A program made the translations under genes and the position numbers. From the NCBI RefSeq assembly GCF_041146395.1, contig NC_090984.1, positions 82,285,114 to 82,349,113 of the forward strand: a stretch of 64,000 bases of DNA, written 5' to 3'. This document shows, in pieces, positions 46,696 through 59,470 of the stretch. Origin of the DNA: Eulemur rufifrons. Lineage: Eukaryota > Chordata > Mammalia > Primates > Lemuridae. The notes beneath the pieces were generated by a model. That model had not been told where the DNA came from and did not search any database. It was given only the letters and a program-made list of their open reading frames with translations. Position 1 is the first letter of the stretch; the number at the start of each line of letters is the position of its first letter.

Positions 46696-48042
46696 TCCCT
46701 ATTAAATTACCAACATCATTTTTCACAGATATAGAAAAAATAATTTTATGCTTTATATGGAACCAGAGAAGACCCCGTTTAGCAAAAGCAATTTTAAGCA
46801 ATAAGAACAAAATGGGAGGTATTAATTTACCAGACTTTAGACTATACTACAAGGCTGTGGTTATTAAAACAGCTTGGTATTGGCACAAGAACAGGGACAC
46901 AGACCAGTGGAACAGAATCAAGAATCCAGATATAAAACCATCCTCATATAGCCATCTGATCTTTGACAAAGCAGACAAAAACATATTCTGGGGAAAAGAA
47001 TCCTTATTCAATAAATGGTGCTGGGAAAACTGGATAGCCACATGTAGAAGACTGAAACAGGACCCACACCTTTCACCTCTCACAAAAATCAAATCACAGT
47101 GGATAACAGACTTAAATCTTAGGAGTGAAACTATTAGAATTCTAGAAGAAAATGTGGGAAAGACTCCTATAGACATTGGCTTAGGCAAAGAATTTATGAG
47201 GAAGACGCCAAAGGCAATCACAGCAACAACAAAAATAAATAAATGGGATCTGATTAAATTAAAAGGCTCTGCACAGCCAAAGAAACTGTCACAAGGGTAA
47301 ATAGACAACCTACAGAATGGGAAAAAATTTTCACATGCTACACATCCGATAAAGGACTGATAACTAGAATCTATTTAGAACTCAGGAAAATCAGCAAGAA
47401 ACAATCAAACAACCCTATCAAAAAGTGGGCAAAGGACGTGAACAGAAATATTTCAAAAGAAGACAGAAGAATGGCCAAAAAACATATGAAAAAATGCTCA
47501 ACATCTCTAATCATCAGGGAAATGCAAATCAAAACCACAATGAGATATCACTTAACTCCAGTGAGAATGGCCTTTATCAAAAAGTCCCATAACAATAAAT
47601 GTTGGCATGGATGCGGAGAGACAGAAACATACACTGCTGGTGGGACTGCAAACTAGTGCAACCTCTGTGGAAAGCAATATGGAGATACCTTAAACAGATA
47701 CAAGTAGACCTACCATTTGATCCAGCAATCGCATTACTGGGCATCTACCCAAAAGAACAAAAGACATTCTATAAAAAAGACATCTGCACCCGAATGTTTA
47801 TAGCAGCACAATTCACGGTTGCAAAGATGTGGAAACAACCCAAGTGCCCAGCAATACATGAGTGGATTAATAAAATGTGGTATATGTATACCATGGAGTA
47901 CTACTCAGCTATGAAAGACAATGATGATATAGCACCTCTTATATTTTCCTGGATAGAGTTAGAACCCATTCTACTAAGTGAAGTATCCCAAGAATGGAAA
48001 AATAAGCACCACGTGTGCTTACCATCAAATTGGTTTCACTGA
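46696..48042 (+). pseudogene. L1 ORF2 C-terminal fragment
   Basis: The text resumes downstream of the reverse transcriptase core ([15 protein letters not shown] at 46812). It includes the Cys-rich region near the C terminus ([15 protein letters not shown] and [14 protein letters not shown] at 47580-47670). Frameshifts near 47290 and 47640 break it. The reverse transcriptase catalytic motif is absent. Confidence 0.85.
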
Positions 48043-49104
48043 TCATCACCTAAGAGCACATTTAGTAATAACATTGATTGGGTGCTGGGCAGATGTGGGT
48101 GGGGAAGGGGAGGGGTGTATACATACATAATGAGTGCGATGTGCACTGTCTAGGGTATGGACACGTTTGAAGCTCTGACTCGGGGAGGCGAGGGGGGAAA
48201 GGGCAATATACGTAACCTAAACTTTTGTACCCCCACAATATGCTGAAATAATAATAAAAAAAAAAGGTAAAAAAAAGAAGTCACTGGGGTCCCATTGAGC
48301 TGAGAAGAGGGATAGACCAAGATGCACACCGGCTGCGGCTTCAGTTATTGAGGGCTAATGACAAGGGGAAAAAGAGACATTGCTGGAGAGCCAGAGGAAC
48401 TAGAGGACCCTGCATTGTTTTGAGGACTCAAATTCACAAGGTCATGTACACTTGTCTTCCCCCCACAGTGTCCTGAGCACAAGGGTGGTGCTGAAATCTA
48501 AAGACTAAAGCATGTTTAACCAAGGAGGCTGAGTGTTTTACCTAAAAGAAAGATTTACATTATTGTATTGATCTAAAGGTTATCCCTTGCCCCTTTTGTT
48601 TCTCTGTAGTATGGAGAAGTTAGCAAGCAAGAATAGATTAGCTCTAGATGAAGTAGAAGTCTAGTTTTCCTGCACATTGAAGTTCCAGAGTAAGTTAATT
48701 GCACTCCTGCTGTACTGTTTGCTTCCTCCCTGCACCCTCACTGCTACTGCAGTGCACACTTGCACAGCAGGCAGAATGGTCTTTAACAGTGTGAGAATCT
48801 GATCATATCTCCCATCCCAGCCTTCTAAAGGCTTCCCATTGGGCACAGAAGGAAATACCAGCACCTCACTGTGGCGCACAAGGCCTCACATGATCTGGGT
48901 CCTGTCTTCATCTCTGCCTGCATCCTGTAGCTTGTCCAAGAAGCTCCAGCACAATGACCCATCTGTTCCTTATACAAGCTATGCTGTTTCCCATCTGAAA
49001 CTTTGGCACATGCTGTTTATGCTGATGCCTTCCACTTGCTCTTCCAGACCCAGTTTCCACCCTTTCTCACCTTGCTCTGTGTGCCAGTAGGCTGATGCTA
49101 TGAA

Positions 49105-49420
49105 TTGCATCAGTGGACACTCTTGCTTCCTGGCTTCCTGTTGGAATCGCCAATGGGAAGCACCAGCAGGAGATTAGAGAGAGAGGGAGGAGATATTTAT
49201 TCAGCATATTTACTCCCCTGTTCTTTCCTGGCTAGTCACCTTGGGATTGGCTGCATCCCTTTACCAAAGGCTACAGCTCCTATCAGGGGCCCTCTGCATC
49301 TTTGGTGACCACCTCTGCATCTTTGGTGACAGACAACTCCTCCCTTTGCCTCTGCAGACTGGATGTCCTCATGGCTCCCCCATCTTTGGTAGCCCTGGGT
49401 AGCTAGTTACATTAAGCTCT
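49105..49420 (+). repeat. Unplaced dispersed repeat, copy 1
   Basis: GGCTTCCTGTTGGAATCGCC, a GGGAGGAGATATTTATTC block and CTACAGCTCCTATCAGGGGC match the layout of 62330-62700 and, less well, 53395-53720. Confidence 0.45.
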
Positions 49421-49607
49421 CTCTGCACTTTTGTACATAATCCCTTCGGAGTGTCTTCTACTTCCTGCCAGACCTGGGCTCTCTGCATGCTGGTTCTTTC
49501 TTCTCCTAGAGTCTCAGCTCAGATGTCACCTCCTCAGGCAGGACTCTGACTACCCATCATCTCACGGCCTACTCTCATGTCCTCCATCCTGCACTTCACT
49601 TTTTATT

Positions 49608-49950
49608 TATTTTATTCAAAAATTTTTTTCATTGTGGTAAGAATAGTTAACATGAGATCTACCCTTTAAATTGTTTACATACAGTATCGTTTACATACAG
49701 TATTGTTTACGGTAGGCACAATGTTGTACTGCAGACCTCCAGAACTTATTCGTCCTCCATAACCGAAACTTTATACTTATTGAACAGCAACTCCCCACTT
49801 CCCTCTGCCCTTACGCCTGGCCAACACCACTCTACTCTCTGCGTCTGTGTGTTTGACTTCATACAAATAGTAGAATCATGCAGTGTTTGTCCTTCTGTGA
49901 CTCTGCCCTTCACTCTTTTTAACAACATATTTTTAATTTCTTGCATTAAA
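49608..49950 (-). mobile_element. L1M-type 3' fragment, antisense
   Basis: TTCATTGTGGTAAGAATAG, AACAGCAACTCCCCACTTCC and AGAATCATGCAGTGTTTGTC are reverse L1M landmarks. Confidence 0.7.
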
Positions 49951-50599
49951 ATTATGATAATCTGACACTCTCTTTGTGGTGGTATTGTTGTTTACTTGTC
50001 TTTTCTAACTGGACTGTAAGCCAAGAGCATAAGCCTTGTCTGTTTCACTTGCTGCTGTGTCTCCAGCACCTGGAATAGAGGTGCTGTACATGGGAGGCAG
50101 ATAATAAAATTTTTTTTTTTGAAGGAATGAATGAAAAGCTGAACTTCTATGTTCTTGTGAAGCCTGGATCTCAAGGCAGGTATATCTGGGGCTGTCAAAA
50201 ATAGGTCAGGAAGTTGTTTCAGTTCCTTGTAGCTTTATTACATCAAGGTGTTAACACTGCTTCTCAGGAACTGTTTGTTAACTAACTCAAGCACCAATGC
50301 TTAGGAAGTAGAAAAGGAGATACCAAATAATGGTGTTTCAAATTAAGCCCTTTTAGTGGAAACACGGAAGGATGTTCTATACTATTCAAGTGCTCTGTCT
50401 CCTTACCTATTTCAGGTGTGTCCAAGCTCAGCTGGGAATGGAAGTTGCTTTGCGATTCTTTAAAATCTTGAGGCCATGGCATTGGGGATAGTGCAGGAAG
50501 AATATCACAAAACTTTGATGTGAGAAATGGAAAGTGTGCTTTGGGAAGACTGTGTTGGAATGCTTGACTGCATGAGAATATCAAGGTGAGTGCCTAACA

Positions 50600-50752
50600 G
50601 CATGGTTCTCAACAGTAGCTGATTGTATGAGTCGCCTGTAGAGCTTACACAGCTCTCCAGACCCTGAGTCGTAAACTCCAAGGGTTGGGTTCAGAAACCT
50701 GTACTTTTAAAAAGTTCTGAAGATGCTTCTGGGGCACAGTGTGAGAGACACT
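50600..50752 (+). mobile_element. MER5A (hAT-Charlie)
   Basis: CATGGTTCTCAACAGTAGC at the left and GTGTGAGAGACACTG at the right, with a CAGAAACCTGTACTTTTAAA block between, fit MER5A. Confidence 0.7.
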
Positions 50753-51442
50753 GGGCATAAAGAGAATGGGCTCTGCTTAGATCCGTAAATCCAGGGAGCT
50801 AATTGTGTTGTTTTAAATTTCCCGAACCATTAGCACAGGACTGATGAGCCAAACACATTTTATGTTTGGATCAATAGATGTTTCTTCTCCATCTTTGGAA
50901 GTATTTCTCAGTAGCAACTGGGGTCTTGAAGAAATGGCATTAGAAGGCTAATATTATTATTTTTAGTTTATAAAGTGAGAAATTGAAATTTGGGAAGATT
51001 AGCAAACTTATTTGACCACAATGGCATTGAGACCACTCTTTCTCCCTTTAAGCCTCATTATAACTTGGATCCATTGCATAAAGCTCTTTTTATTGTAAAA
51101 ACAAGACCCCCACCCTGGTCCAGTAGACAGTTTTCTTTGTTTCCTCTTGTTCCTCTCAATACTGCCATACCTATTTCTATAAAGGGCAACCTCATCAACA
51201 AGCTTGGCATTGCTGGGTAGGCCCTGTCTCAGAAGCCTTCTTCAGCTCACTTCTTCTTTGTTTGTTGCTTTTAAAATAGCAGGCATCTGTGGACCAAGCT
51301 GATGTGTTCATTGGTCAATGTCACCTTCTAGTCCTGTGTGCACATTCAGGTTTCACAGATTCACAGTAATATCACTGCTAGAATTCTATGATATATATCT
51401 TCCATTTATATTATGCCATGAATACTTTAAAAATCAACTTTA

Positions 51443-51603
51443 GGGGGCAGGGGGGAGGAGGGAGGGGTAAAAACCTACCTAACAGGTACAATGAACACTA
51501 CCTGGGGGATGGACACACTAATAGCCCTGATTTAAGTATTGTAAAAGCTGTTCATGTAACAAAAACGTTTCTACTCTCTTAATATTTTGAAAGCAAAAAG
51601 AAA
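51443..51603 (+). mobile_element. Short L1 3' end with 14-bp TSD, inside an older antisense L1
   Basis: AAAAATCAACTTTA flanks it at 51429-51442 and 51604-51617. The insert is a G-rich start, GGTACAATGAACACTACCTG, GGATGGACACACTAATAGCC and an A-tail. Confidence 0.85.
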
Positions 51604-51940
51604 AAAAATCAACTTTATTGAGGTATAATTTACATATAATGAACTACACTCACTTAGGTACAGTTGTACAAGTAGTTGAGTCTTTACAAATATGTCCATG
51701 TTGTAACCACTACCATAATCAAGATATTTTTGTCACCCCAAAAAGTTCCCACATACCCTACTATGGTCAATCTTTTCTTCCAATTTTGGTGCCAGGCAGC
51801 CACTGGTCTGCTTTCTGTCACTATAGATTAGTTTATATTTTCTAGAATTTCACACAAACGATATCATACATAGATATGACTTTGTATCATTTGTTTTACT
51901 CTGCATAATATTTTTAGATATAAATTGTTCTCATTTTGCT
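51604..51940 (-). mobile_element. L1M-type 3' fragment, antisense
   Basis: TTTATTGAGGTATAATTTAC, GTAACCACTACCATAATCAA and GCCACTGGTCTGCTTTCTGT are reverse L1M landmarks. A piece of it lies before the inserted L1 3' end. Confidence 0.75.
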
Positions 51941-52440
51941 CTATTCTTTTTTTTCTTACCTAATATTTCTACTGTCATCACCTCTGCTCTCTTAAATCAG
52001 ATTAACTACCACGTGAGTTATATTTAACTCTTGCTGGTTTTGAGCCCAGAGCCTCATGAAGCATATGTAACTCACACGTCTCTTCACCTTGGGAACCGCG
52101 TGAACTATTTTTCAAGTTGCATATAATTCATGCACAGAAAACAATCAAAAATAACAAATTTTTCATTAAACTAGAAAGGATCATTTTGTTTTTGAAGTTT
52201 TTATTCTATTTTTGTAATAAAGCACTGTAGCCCTAAGGAAAAAAAAATTTTTTTTCTAGTGTGGCAGTCAGTGTGTTAAGCTTGGTATGTATATTTCCAT
52301 CCCTCTATCAATATTCATACAAACATATGCACATACAAGGGAGCCCAGGTGATTCAGTCTGTAAAGGTCATCCTTACAGGACACAGAATAGCATAGTAAA
52401 GGGCAGAGAATGGATTTGGAGGGGCAAAGGGAGAAGAATC
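51941..52440. other. No gene recognised
   Basis: AT-rich, nothing assigned. Confidence 0.5.
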
Positions 52441-52449
52441 GACAGAGGT

Positions 52450-52565
52450 AGGTAGGTATTCCTGTTTCACAGGTGAGAAAACTAGGAAACTCAGGTTACA
52501 GTTAATCAATGGTAAAGCCAACCTTCCAACACAGCTCTCCTGACTCTAAATACCATCTCCCATTT
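52450..52565 (-). repeat. MIR fragment
   Basis: TTCACAGGTGAGAAAACTAG followed by AATGGTAAAGCCAACC is the reverse MIR core. Confidence 0.55.
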
Positions 52566-52627
52566 CCCTCAAGAGGATTGTTTGCTCCATAAAATTTTGA
52601 AGGTCTCAAGGGAAAGAAAATTTAGGA

Positions 52628-52852
52628 CATGGAGAAAAGATAACGATGTTAATGATGACAGGTGGTGACAATGATGGTGGTCATGATGATGGTGATCATG
52701 ATGATGGTAGTGATGAGGAAGATGGTGATAATAATGATGGCGATGATGACAGTGATTGTGTTAATGGTAGTGGTGGTTATGATGGTGATTGTGGTATTGT
52801 TGGTGATGGTGGTAGTGGTATGATGGTGTCGATGATGATGGTGGTACATTAA
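52628..52852. repeat. GATGGT-type imperfect minisatellite
   Basis: An imperfect run of GAT/GGT trinucleotides extends for about 220 bases. The Asp/Gly-rich (forward) and His/Thr-rich (reverse) open frames through it are products of the repeat. Confidence 0.95.
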
Positions 52853-52914
52853 AGAACCCTCAGATCTAGGGAGAGCTGAAGGTAACAGAAAATAAAACCC
52901 ATCTTTTCCAGGGT

Positions 52915-53040
52915 GCTTTCACCTATTTTTTTTTTTCATTTCATCCTCACTACAATGCTGTAGGATGTGTGCTATTATCATTCCCATTTTAGAGGAGAAC
53001 CTGAAGCCAAAGCAATTTCTCAACAATTGGCAAGAGAAGC
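52915..53040 (-). repeat. MIR fragment
   Basis: TTTCATCCTCACTACAATGC and CATTTTAGAGGAGAACCTGA are the reverse MIR core. Confidence 0.6.
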
Positions 53041-53394
53041 AGGTGATATACATTTAATTGACCTTTTACATTTCCAGTATTTGTAGAAATCAATTACAAG
53101 TATTTTAATGGCATATTAAACATTCAGTAAATTCAACAAAAATTACCAAATTTTAATGCTTAACATAAAAGCAGATTTTGTTCTTGCCAAGTTATTGCTA
53201 GGCCTTTGAGAAAGAATGAGATGATGTATATTAACTTAGAAGGATTTCAATTTTGTTATTGTTGTCATTGCTATCCTTAGGAGGAGAGATGAAGATGTAG
53301 ATAAATGTATATATTAATAGTAGGTTCTGTTTTTATTAAATAAATGTTAAACATAATGTCCTCTGACTTCCTGTTTTCTTTGGCCAAGCTGTGG

Positions 53395-53720
53395 CAGTTT
53401 CAGGAGACCAGGCGGTGGGAGGAGGGAGAGGTCAGGGGCTTATTCCCCCACCCCTGCCTTGTTCCCTCCTTGCTTGGCCAGGGTTTAGGCAAGTGGCCAC
53501 AGCTTCTGCCAGGCAGCCGCTTCCCACAGCCCCGGCCCTGCTGGCCATGACAGGGTTCCTGTACTATCATCCCTTCCTCTTGCCCCTTAGGCTTGGGGTA
53601 GTCACTGCTTCCTGCTGTTCCCGGTTGCTGGTTGTTTTGCCAGTCTCTTGACCCTGCTCACACCTTTTGTGCCTATTAGGAAGCCAGTATGCTCAGCTCC
53701 TAACCACTCTTCAATAGCCT
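53395..53720 (+). repeat. Unplaced dispersed repeat, copy 2
   Basis: GGAGACCAGGCGGTGGGAGG, AGGGGCTTATTCCCCCACCC and GCTTGGGGTAGTCACTGC parallel the copies at 49.1 and 62.3 kb. 54430-54570 (ATTAAACTCTTTGCATGTGC) may be its tail, separated by an L1 insertion. Confidence 0.45.
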
Positions 53721-54129
53721 GCTCTTTGGTACTGGGGCTGGGACTTTGCAAATGACATCGTGGTCAGCAGCTTCCTGCCAGGTGTGCCAGTGCAAGGTGC
53801 TGTAGGCTGGAGGAGAAGGGGACCTGTTCCTGTTGGGGTCCCTCAGCAGCAGCCCTTCCCCCTGCAGCAGCGGTGGGGTCCAGCCTCACGGTTTTTTGTG
53901 TGTTTTTCTGTCTCTCCCACAACGGTTCTCATCATGCTTGCTCTCAAGCACTGTGAAAGCACCTCTTTTTCCGAGCTCTGAGTCCCAGATCTGCAGCCCC
54001 CGCTCTGAGCTTTGGGTTATAACACCCAGAGCTCTTCTCTTTGTTCTCTGGCCTGTAGTGCTATCCTGTTTTTTCACAGTTATTTTTCTGGGTTACTTTT
54101 AAGTGTTCCTTTCACATATTCAGATCTCC

Positions 54130-54385
54130 TGCCCTTTTCTTTTTTCTTTTTATTGTGGTGGAAAACACATAACATAAAATTTACCATCTTAACCATTTTT
54201 AAGTGCACAGTTTAGTAGTGTTAAGTATATTCACATTGTTGTGCCACTAATCTCCAGAACTCTTTTATCTTGTAAAACTGAAAGTTTATACTCGTTAAAT
54301 AACTCCTCATTTTCCATCCCCCAGCCCCTGGTAACTGCCATTCTACTTTGTCTCCATGAATTTGACTACTTTAGATACCATAGAA
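54130..54385 (-). mobile_element. L1M-type 3' fragment, antisense
   Basis: TTTATTGTGGTGGAAAACAC, TTAACCATTTTTAAGTGCAC and CTCCATGAATTTGACTACTT are reverse L1M landmarks. Confidence 0.85.
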
Positions 54386-54579
54386 AGATCTCCCACCCTT
54401 TTAAACTAATTCTTTGTATTTAATTTGCTTTATTAAAATAATTGGTATAGTTTCTGTTTTTTCGATTGGACTCTGACTGATCTGTCTCGGTAAATTGTCC
54501 CTTCTTTAAATAATTTTCAATTAAACTCTTTGCATGTGCCATCTGATCCCCACTGGGACCCCAACTGGTAACACCATAT

Positions 54580-57500
54580 GTACCATGAGAATTCTTTAGA
54601 TCAGATGAAGATTAAGTTAAAATAATAATAAAGGTGAAAGCTATTTTAACTAAAAAGCACTATATATTAGTTGTAGTAGTAGTATTCCAAACGAGGCCAC
54701 ATCTGAGCTTCCCCTGCAGTGTCCCTTGAAATGCTACTATCCAGAAAAGAATGACAACAAACACAAGAACATAACTGCAACTCTGTCTGCTTTTCTAGAA
54801 GAGGATGTGGGAATATAATAAAAAGCTCCATATTCATATTCGCAAGTTAATGTGGGAAAGAAGCCAGATGTCTGTGTCCTTAAGTGATACAGAGACTCTG
54901 GCTCCACCAAGACAAGACTCTGATCCCAGATGTCAGCCCCCAGCAATTCAGTGACACTTCAACAACCTGACTTAAAATGAAAAATTGGGTTGCTTTTCCA
55001 GAGCAGTAAAAGACTGGACATCCCCACCCACCAGCCCATTCACAAATGCCAGAAACTCCTTGCAGCCATAGCCGGGCCAGAGTTTCCTGGCTGAGCAGGG
55101 TCCCTTAACTGCTTTAGGAGGAGCCCTCTTTGCTGAAGGGTCAGATGGTAACATGAGGCTCCAGCAGGTCTTGCCCAGGGGCCGTAAAGAGACAAGTTGA
55201 GCACAGGGTGGGGTGTGAAGGGGGCCGGGGAATACTGTGAACAAGCCCAGCGAGGAGGCCCTTGGATTACTGCAGTAGTACCCTGGCTGGCTGTGCATTC
55301 TGGAGAATACTCACCATAAACCCCGGCCAGGAAGGAAGGCCTCAAAACAAGTCTCAGGGAGAAGATTAAAGAATTTCTTTAGCAGCTGTTAATCCAGAAA
55401 ACCTGAACTCAAAGGGCAGGCTATTGCTTCCTCCTAACACTATTTGACCTGCTTGGTCTCTTTGTACTTGGGTAGGACTAACCTTGAGAAAAAGCTCATC
55501 TGTGTGAGCTTTGTGGTTAGATGTTATGGAACTCAGACATGAGCTACTCTTCTATGGTCCAGGAACTGTGCAAACCCCAAGAAATGATTTTCAGAATCCT
55601 GTGTGGGTATGGGGCTCTAGAACAATTTTCTGGGGCCTATAAATGTCATCTGATTCACAAGATGAAGGGCCCTCTCCCCACCTCTTTCCCCGGCCCCAGA
55701 TTCAGAACAGTTCTAGATCATGAGTCACTGGAGGGCAGGGCCAGGACTGTCATCCTTGAATCTCCAGCAGTACCCTGCCCAGCGTGTGCTGTGGACAATC
55801 TTTATATGAGTATTTACTAGATTGAATGTATCTAAGCAGCCTTCAACTTTTAGGAATCCACAATAAATCCTTTCCACCCTGAAGGTTGGCTTGTGATGAG
55901 AGATTCTTTTGGGGAACCTCAGTAACAGTTTATTCTGTTTGTGGGATGGCTCTTCCCACAGGGGTCTTGAAATCAGAGAAGATTAAACACAGGTTTGGGG
56001 GACTGAATGCTGGTATTGGTTTCCCCACCAACATGTTCTTTTCTCAGTTTCATCATCTGCAAATTCATAGTCTCTTGCCCTCTCTCCTATTCAATGAAGT
56101 TGTTGTGGGGAATCACGATAAACACAAAAGGAAGGAATTTTATCATAAGTCATGGGACTAGCATTGATAGATGAAATAAGAATTGGTCACTGGCTTTCAC
56201 TTCTAGGTTATTAGAGGAGAAAAAGAGAAAATTGAAGGAGGAAAAAGAGATGTAGTGTGATATTGTCATTAAGATCATAGTGAAATAACATGACCTACTG
56301 TAGGTGAACAGGGAAGAAAGATAGGTTTGAGTCCCTCACTTTAAGACAGAGTAATGGAAATGAGTCAGAACATTATAGTAAGTGAGAGGACTATAATTTT
56401 ACCATTATCCTATTCTTATTTGGAATTATTTTCCTCTTCATTTTAGTCATGACTGCTGGTCTGCTAGAACATTGAGACAGGAGGACAGAGTTATTGTGTG
56501 GGAACCATATTTATTTGATTTTAGAATGCACATTTTCCACATCCCAACATCTCTGGGGATCACTTGATGGTGTTGGTCAGGCTCAGTGGAGATGTAGTTG
56601 TTAATGTCAAAACTTAGTCATAGCAGTTCATACTGTCATCACTTCAATTGAATTAAGAGCATTGTTGGTAATGTAGGTGTTGAATTTAACTGCATTTAGA
56701 AGGTCATGAAAAAGATTACACTATGGATTTGATATTGAAATGAAAAATTATCATGTGAGCAGAAAGGCACAGAAATAGAGCAGTGGGACTTTAATTTGAT
56801 ATTAGTGAAGCAGGTATGTATGGTTGGAGGAATGAACACAATACCACATAGTTTTCACAAAGTAACAACCAAAGTGCTTTCTGGAACCTATGATAGGAAG
56901 AGCCATCCCTCAAGTAGAATAAACTGTTAGTAAGATCCACAAAAGGGTTGGCCATCACAACCAGAAACTGCTGGCACATCTTGTATGGATGAAAGAAATA
57001 TCAAAGCAACCAGAGGCTTGCATGACTGTGGAGGACTACGGTTAAGGCATTGTGTCATATAGTTTGAAGGACAATGTTTGCCCTTTCTTGGGGTGGCACA
57101 TAGTATGTGACTTGGAATCAATGGGAATCAATTACAGATGTGAGCTTGCAACATTTAGGGAGCCACTACCGTTATTACAGGAAAAGGAACACAGACCCTA
57201 GGCCTCCTTTGCTGGTGGGCCTGTTCTTTTGAGATTCAGTACTGAGTTGGCACATAGTTGACCAGGCACCATGAGAGAAGGAGTGTCTTGTATGCCTGTG
57301 ATACTACTTGTCCTAATGACTCTAACAAACAGGAGATAGGACAAGTGTCCGAAGAATGGAGGAGTAGAACAAGTCTTGAGAACCTGTCCTCCTTTCCGAC
57401 ATAGGAGCATAAGATGGACAAAGGATTTGAGAAAATAAAGGTATAGTTCTTTATTTAAAGAGTTTGCAATTTGGAGGTGCTTCTTGTAAAACAGCAAAAA

Positions 57501-58715
57501 CTAAACCTAGATTTTTAAAAAGTCTAGCAGTTTCAACACCCTACAACATATATACGATTTTTGAAAGTAAAATTGACTAGTAAATATTTAATTGTCTCCA
57601 AGATTATATCTTTAAATTTACCAAGCATGATTATTTTATAAGCATATTAAATTCTATATAATCCTTATTATTTTTTCCTTTATTTTTACTCACAACCCAA
57701 AGCAGCATATAATCAATTATTAATGTCCCTAAAATAACAAAATTACTTCAGATTAATAAAAGTACCAGAAACTTAAATATTGCGTATATGTACATTTCTG
57801 CCAAATTTCTATTAACAAATGGGACATGAGTAAAAAGAACATGTACAAATTTGTTTTCTTATCCATCCCTAACTTAACTTTCCTCAGACATGGGAAAAAT
57901 TCTAGATATTTCAGACTTTTAATTCTCCCTCATGTTTATGGTAGTTCTCAATCTGGAACTCATAGGCAGAGTTCTATGAATGGCTCCAGGGAGGCTGTGT
58001 GCCCCAAAAATTATATGAAAAATCTTGAGTAATATGTGCTTTTTGGGGATATTGCGAAGAGGGATTCTGGTTGTCATCTACTTCTTAAAAGTGTCCATAT
58101 TTTAAAGAATGGAAGAGTCCATGCACCCTGGTGAGCATTTTGGGTCCATTGTGACCTGGCCTTCGGCCCCTCCCAGACAGTGGCCACTCTGGAGAGTATT
58201 TTCCCTCAGCAGAAGGCTGTGGCTACACCCAGCGACAACTTGAGAGGGAGATTCGTGAGCAACAAGACACTTGGGAAATGGCTCTGTGATTTCCTCTTGG
58301 TTTGGGTATTTGGCTGCTAAAATGTCCCTGCTCTTCCTCAAAATAAACAAAGAAACACCACTGCATTCCTGTGCCATCCAGGTTTTATCTGGCACTTTGA
58401 ACTTTGTTTTTAAGTGACAAAAACCAGGTCCCAGCCCTTGCGTTTCCTTCTCCTTCTGGCAGGGTTACAGATGTCCTGACTGTGATAAGAATGAGATTGG
58501 GGGAGGCTGTGGGGACAGCTATCCAGGCCACTGGCCACTGGTAGTGATTGTTGTGCTTTCATTTGAAAATGTAAAACGGCCAGGTTGGATGGATTCTTAT
58601 TGGGTTCCATGAGGTTCCTCTACTTCACAGACCTGGCCTGGCCCAAATTGATGCTCAGCCTCTGAACAACCTAGGTGAAGAGGTGACTTGACTTGAGAGT
58701 TAAGAAGTCTCAGAG
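54580..58715. other. No gene recognised
   Basis: This long intergenic stretch has only short open frames. A GC-richer part at 55000-55340 has two overlapping frames of about 100 codons on the reverse strand with no recognisable domain. No young repeat is visible. Confidence 0.5.
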
Positions 58716-58719
58716 TAGC

Positions 58720-58850
58720 AAGCATTAGCATTTTTTTAAAAACACAGATTCCTTGGATCACCCTAGAGGTTCTGATTCAGTAGGTCTGGGGTGCAGTCCT
58801 TGAATTGGCTTTTTTAAAGCAACATCTCCAAGTGATTTTCAGAAAGGGCC
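58720..58850 (+). mobile_element. MER5A fragment
   Basis: GTTCTGATTCAGTAGGTCTG with CAACATCTCCAAGTGATTTT fits MER5A. Confidence 0.75.
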
Positions 58851-59344
58851 CGCAAAGGGCTTTGGTATTCCAAATACTGAGAGCTTGGATGAAGAGAAGG
58901 ACATTCTGTCCTTCCTGTGTTAATTCTGTTGGATCTGGGTCATCCCCTTCTTATTTTCTGAGAATGCCTTAGAGGACAGCCCTGGGCCTCTTTTTGTTTC
59001 CTTAGAGATGTGATGCAGGGACCAGTATAACCCGGGTCCCAGAGCCAGTCTCCCTCAGTCTCAGCAGCTGGGAAGCTCCTGCTCAATCCTGCTACCTCCA
59101 GCACTTCAGCATTTCCCCCTAGTCAAAGGAAGGCATCCCCTGAAAGGGTAGAGTGTGGCACTAAGCATCCAGGCTAAATCCATAACCAAAACTTGTCTGT
59201 CGGGGGCTGTGCTTTTCCAAGCACCTGACCCCACTGAGGCTGTGTGCATCGAAGATCTGAAGAAGAGAATGTCCAAAGCGGTAGTTTCTGTAGGCTTCCA
59301 TCTTGGAGGAGACAGAGAAGTCTAGTGGAAGAGCACCAGCTTGG
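58851..59344. other. No gene recognised
   Basis: Nothing could be assigned. Confidence 0.5.
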
Positions 59345-59470
59345 GAGTCCTAAGACATTCATTCATTCATTCACTCAAATACTTGGTTGCTTACCATGTG
59401 CTGAGTACTGCGTTTGGTGCTGGGATTCAAGGGTGAACAAGACTTGGTCCATGCCTTCATGGAGCTTTCT
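59345..59470 (-). repeat. L2 3' end
   Basis: ATTCATTCATTCATTCACTC, ACCATGTGCTGAGTACTGC and CATGCCTTCATGGAGCTTTC are the L2 3' end in reverse. Confidence 0.8.

Larger units (their letters stand above)
43948..48274 (+). mobile_element. L1 copy 2, both ends present, central ORF2 deleted, 10-bp TSD
   Basis: AAGAAGTCAC flanks it at 43938-43947 and 48275-48284. It has a GC-rich 5' UTR of about 1.5 kb (43948-45420), ORF1 (to 46447), an ORF2 start, an abrupt jump near 46695, the last part of ORF2 (to about 48042), a G-rich 3' UTR and an A-tail. The total of 4.3 kb is about a third shorter than a usual L1. Open frames of 189-215 codons on both strands of the 5' UTR reflect its composition and are not known genes. 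Confidence 0.92.
48690..50135 (+). repeat. L2 LINE, interrupted twice
   Basis: L2 wording appears at 48690-49090 (CACAAGGCCTCACATGATCT), again at 49490-49607 (CAGCTCAGATGTCACCTCCT) and at 49955-50135 (GGACTGTAAGCCAAGAGC to GAATGAATGAA). The gaps are filled by an unplaced repeat (49105-49420) and an antisense L1 (49608-49950). Confidence 0.65.

Noticed and set aside
46847..47308. 153-codon reverse frame
   Set aside because: It is the complement of the L1 ORF2 C-terminal coding region.
52646..52852. Asp/Gly-rich and His/Thr-rich open frames on opposite strands
   Set aside because: Both are direct translations of a GAT/GGT repeat and carry no sign of a real gene.
54972..55345. Two overlapping reverse frames of about 100 codons
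   Set aside because: No recognisable domain and no supporting splice or promoter signals. Kept only as a note on GC-richer DNA.
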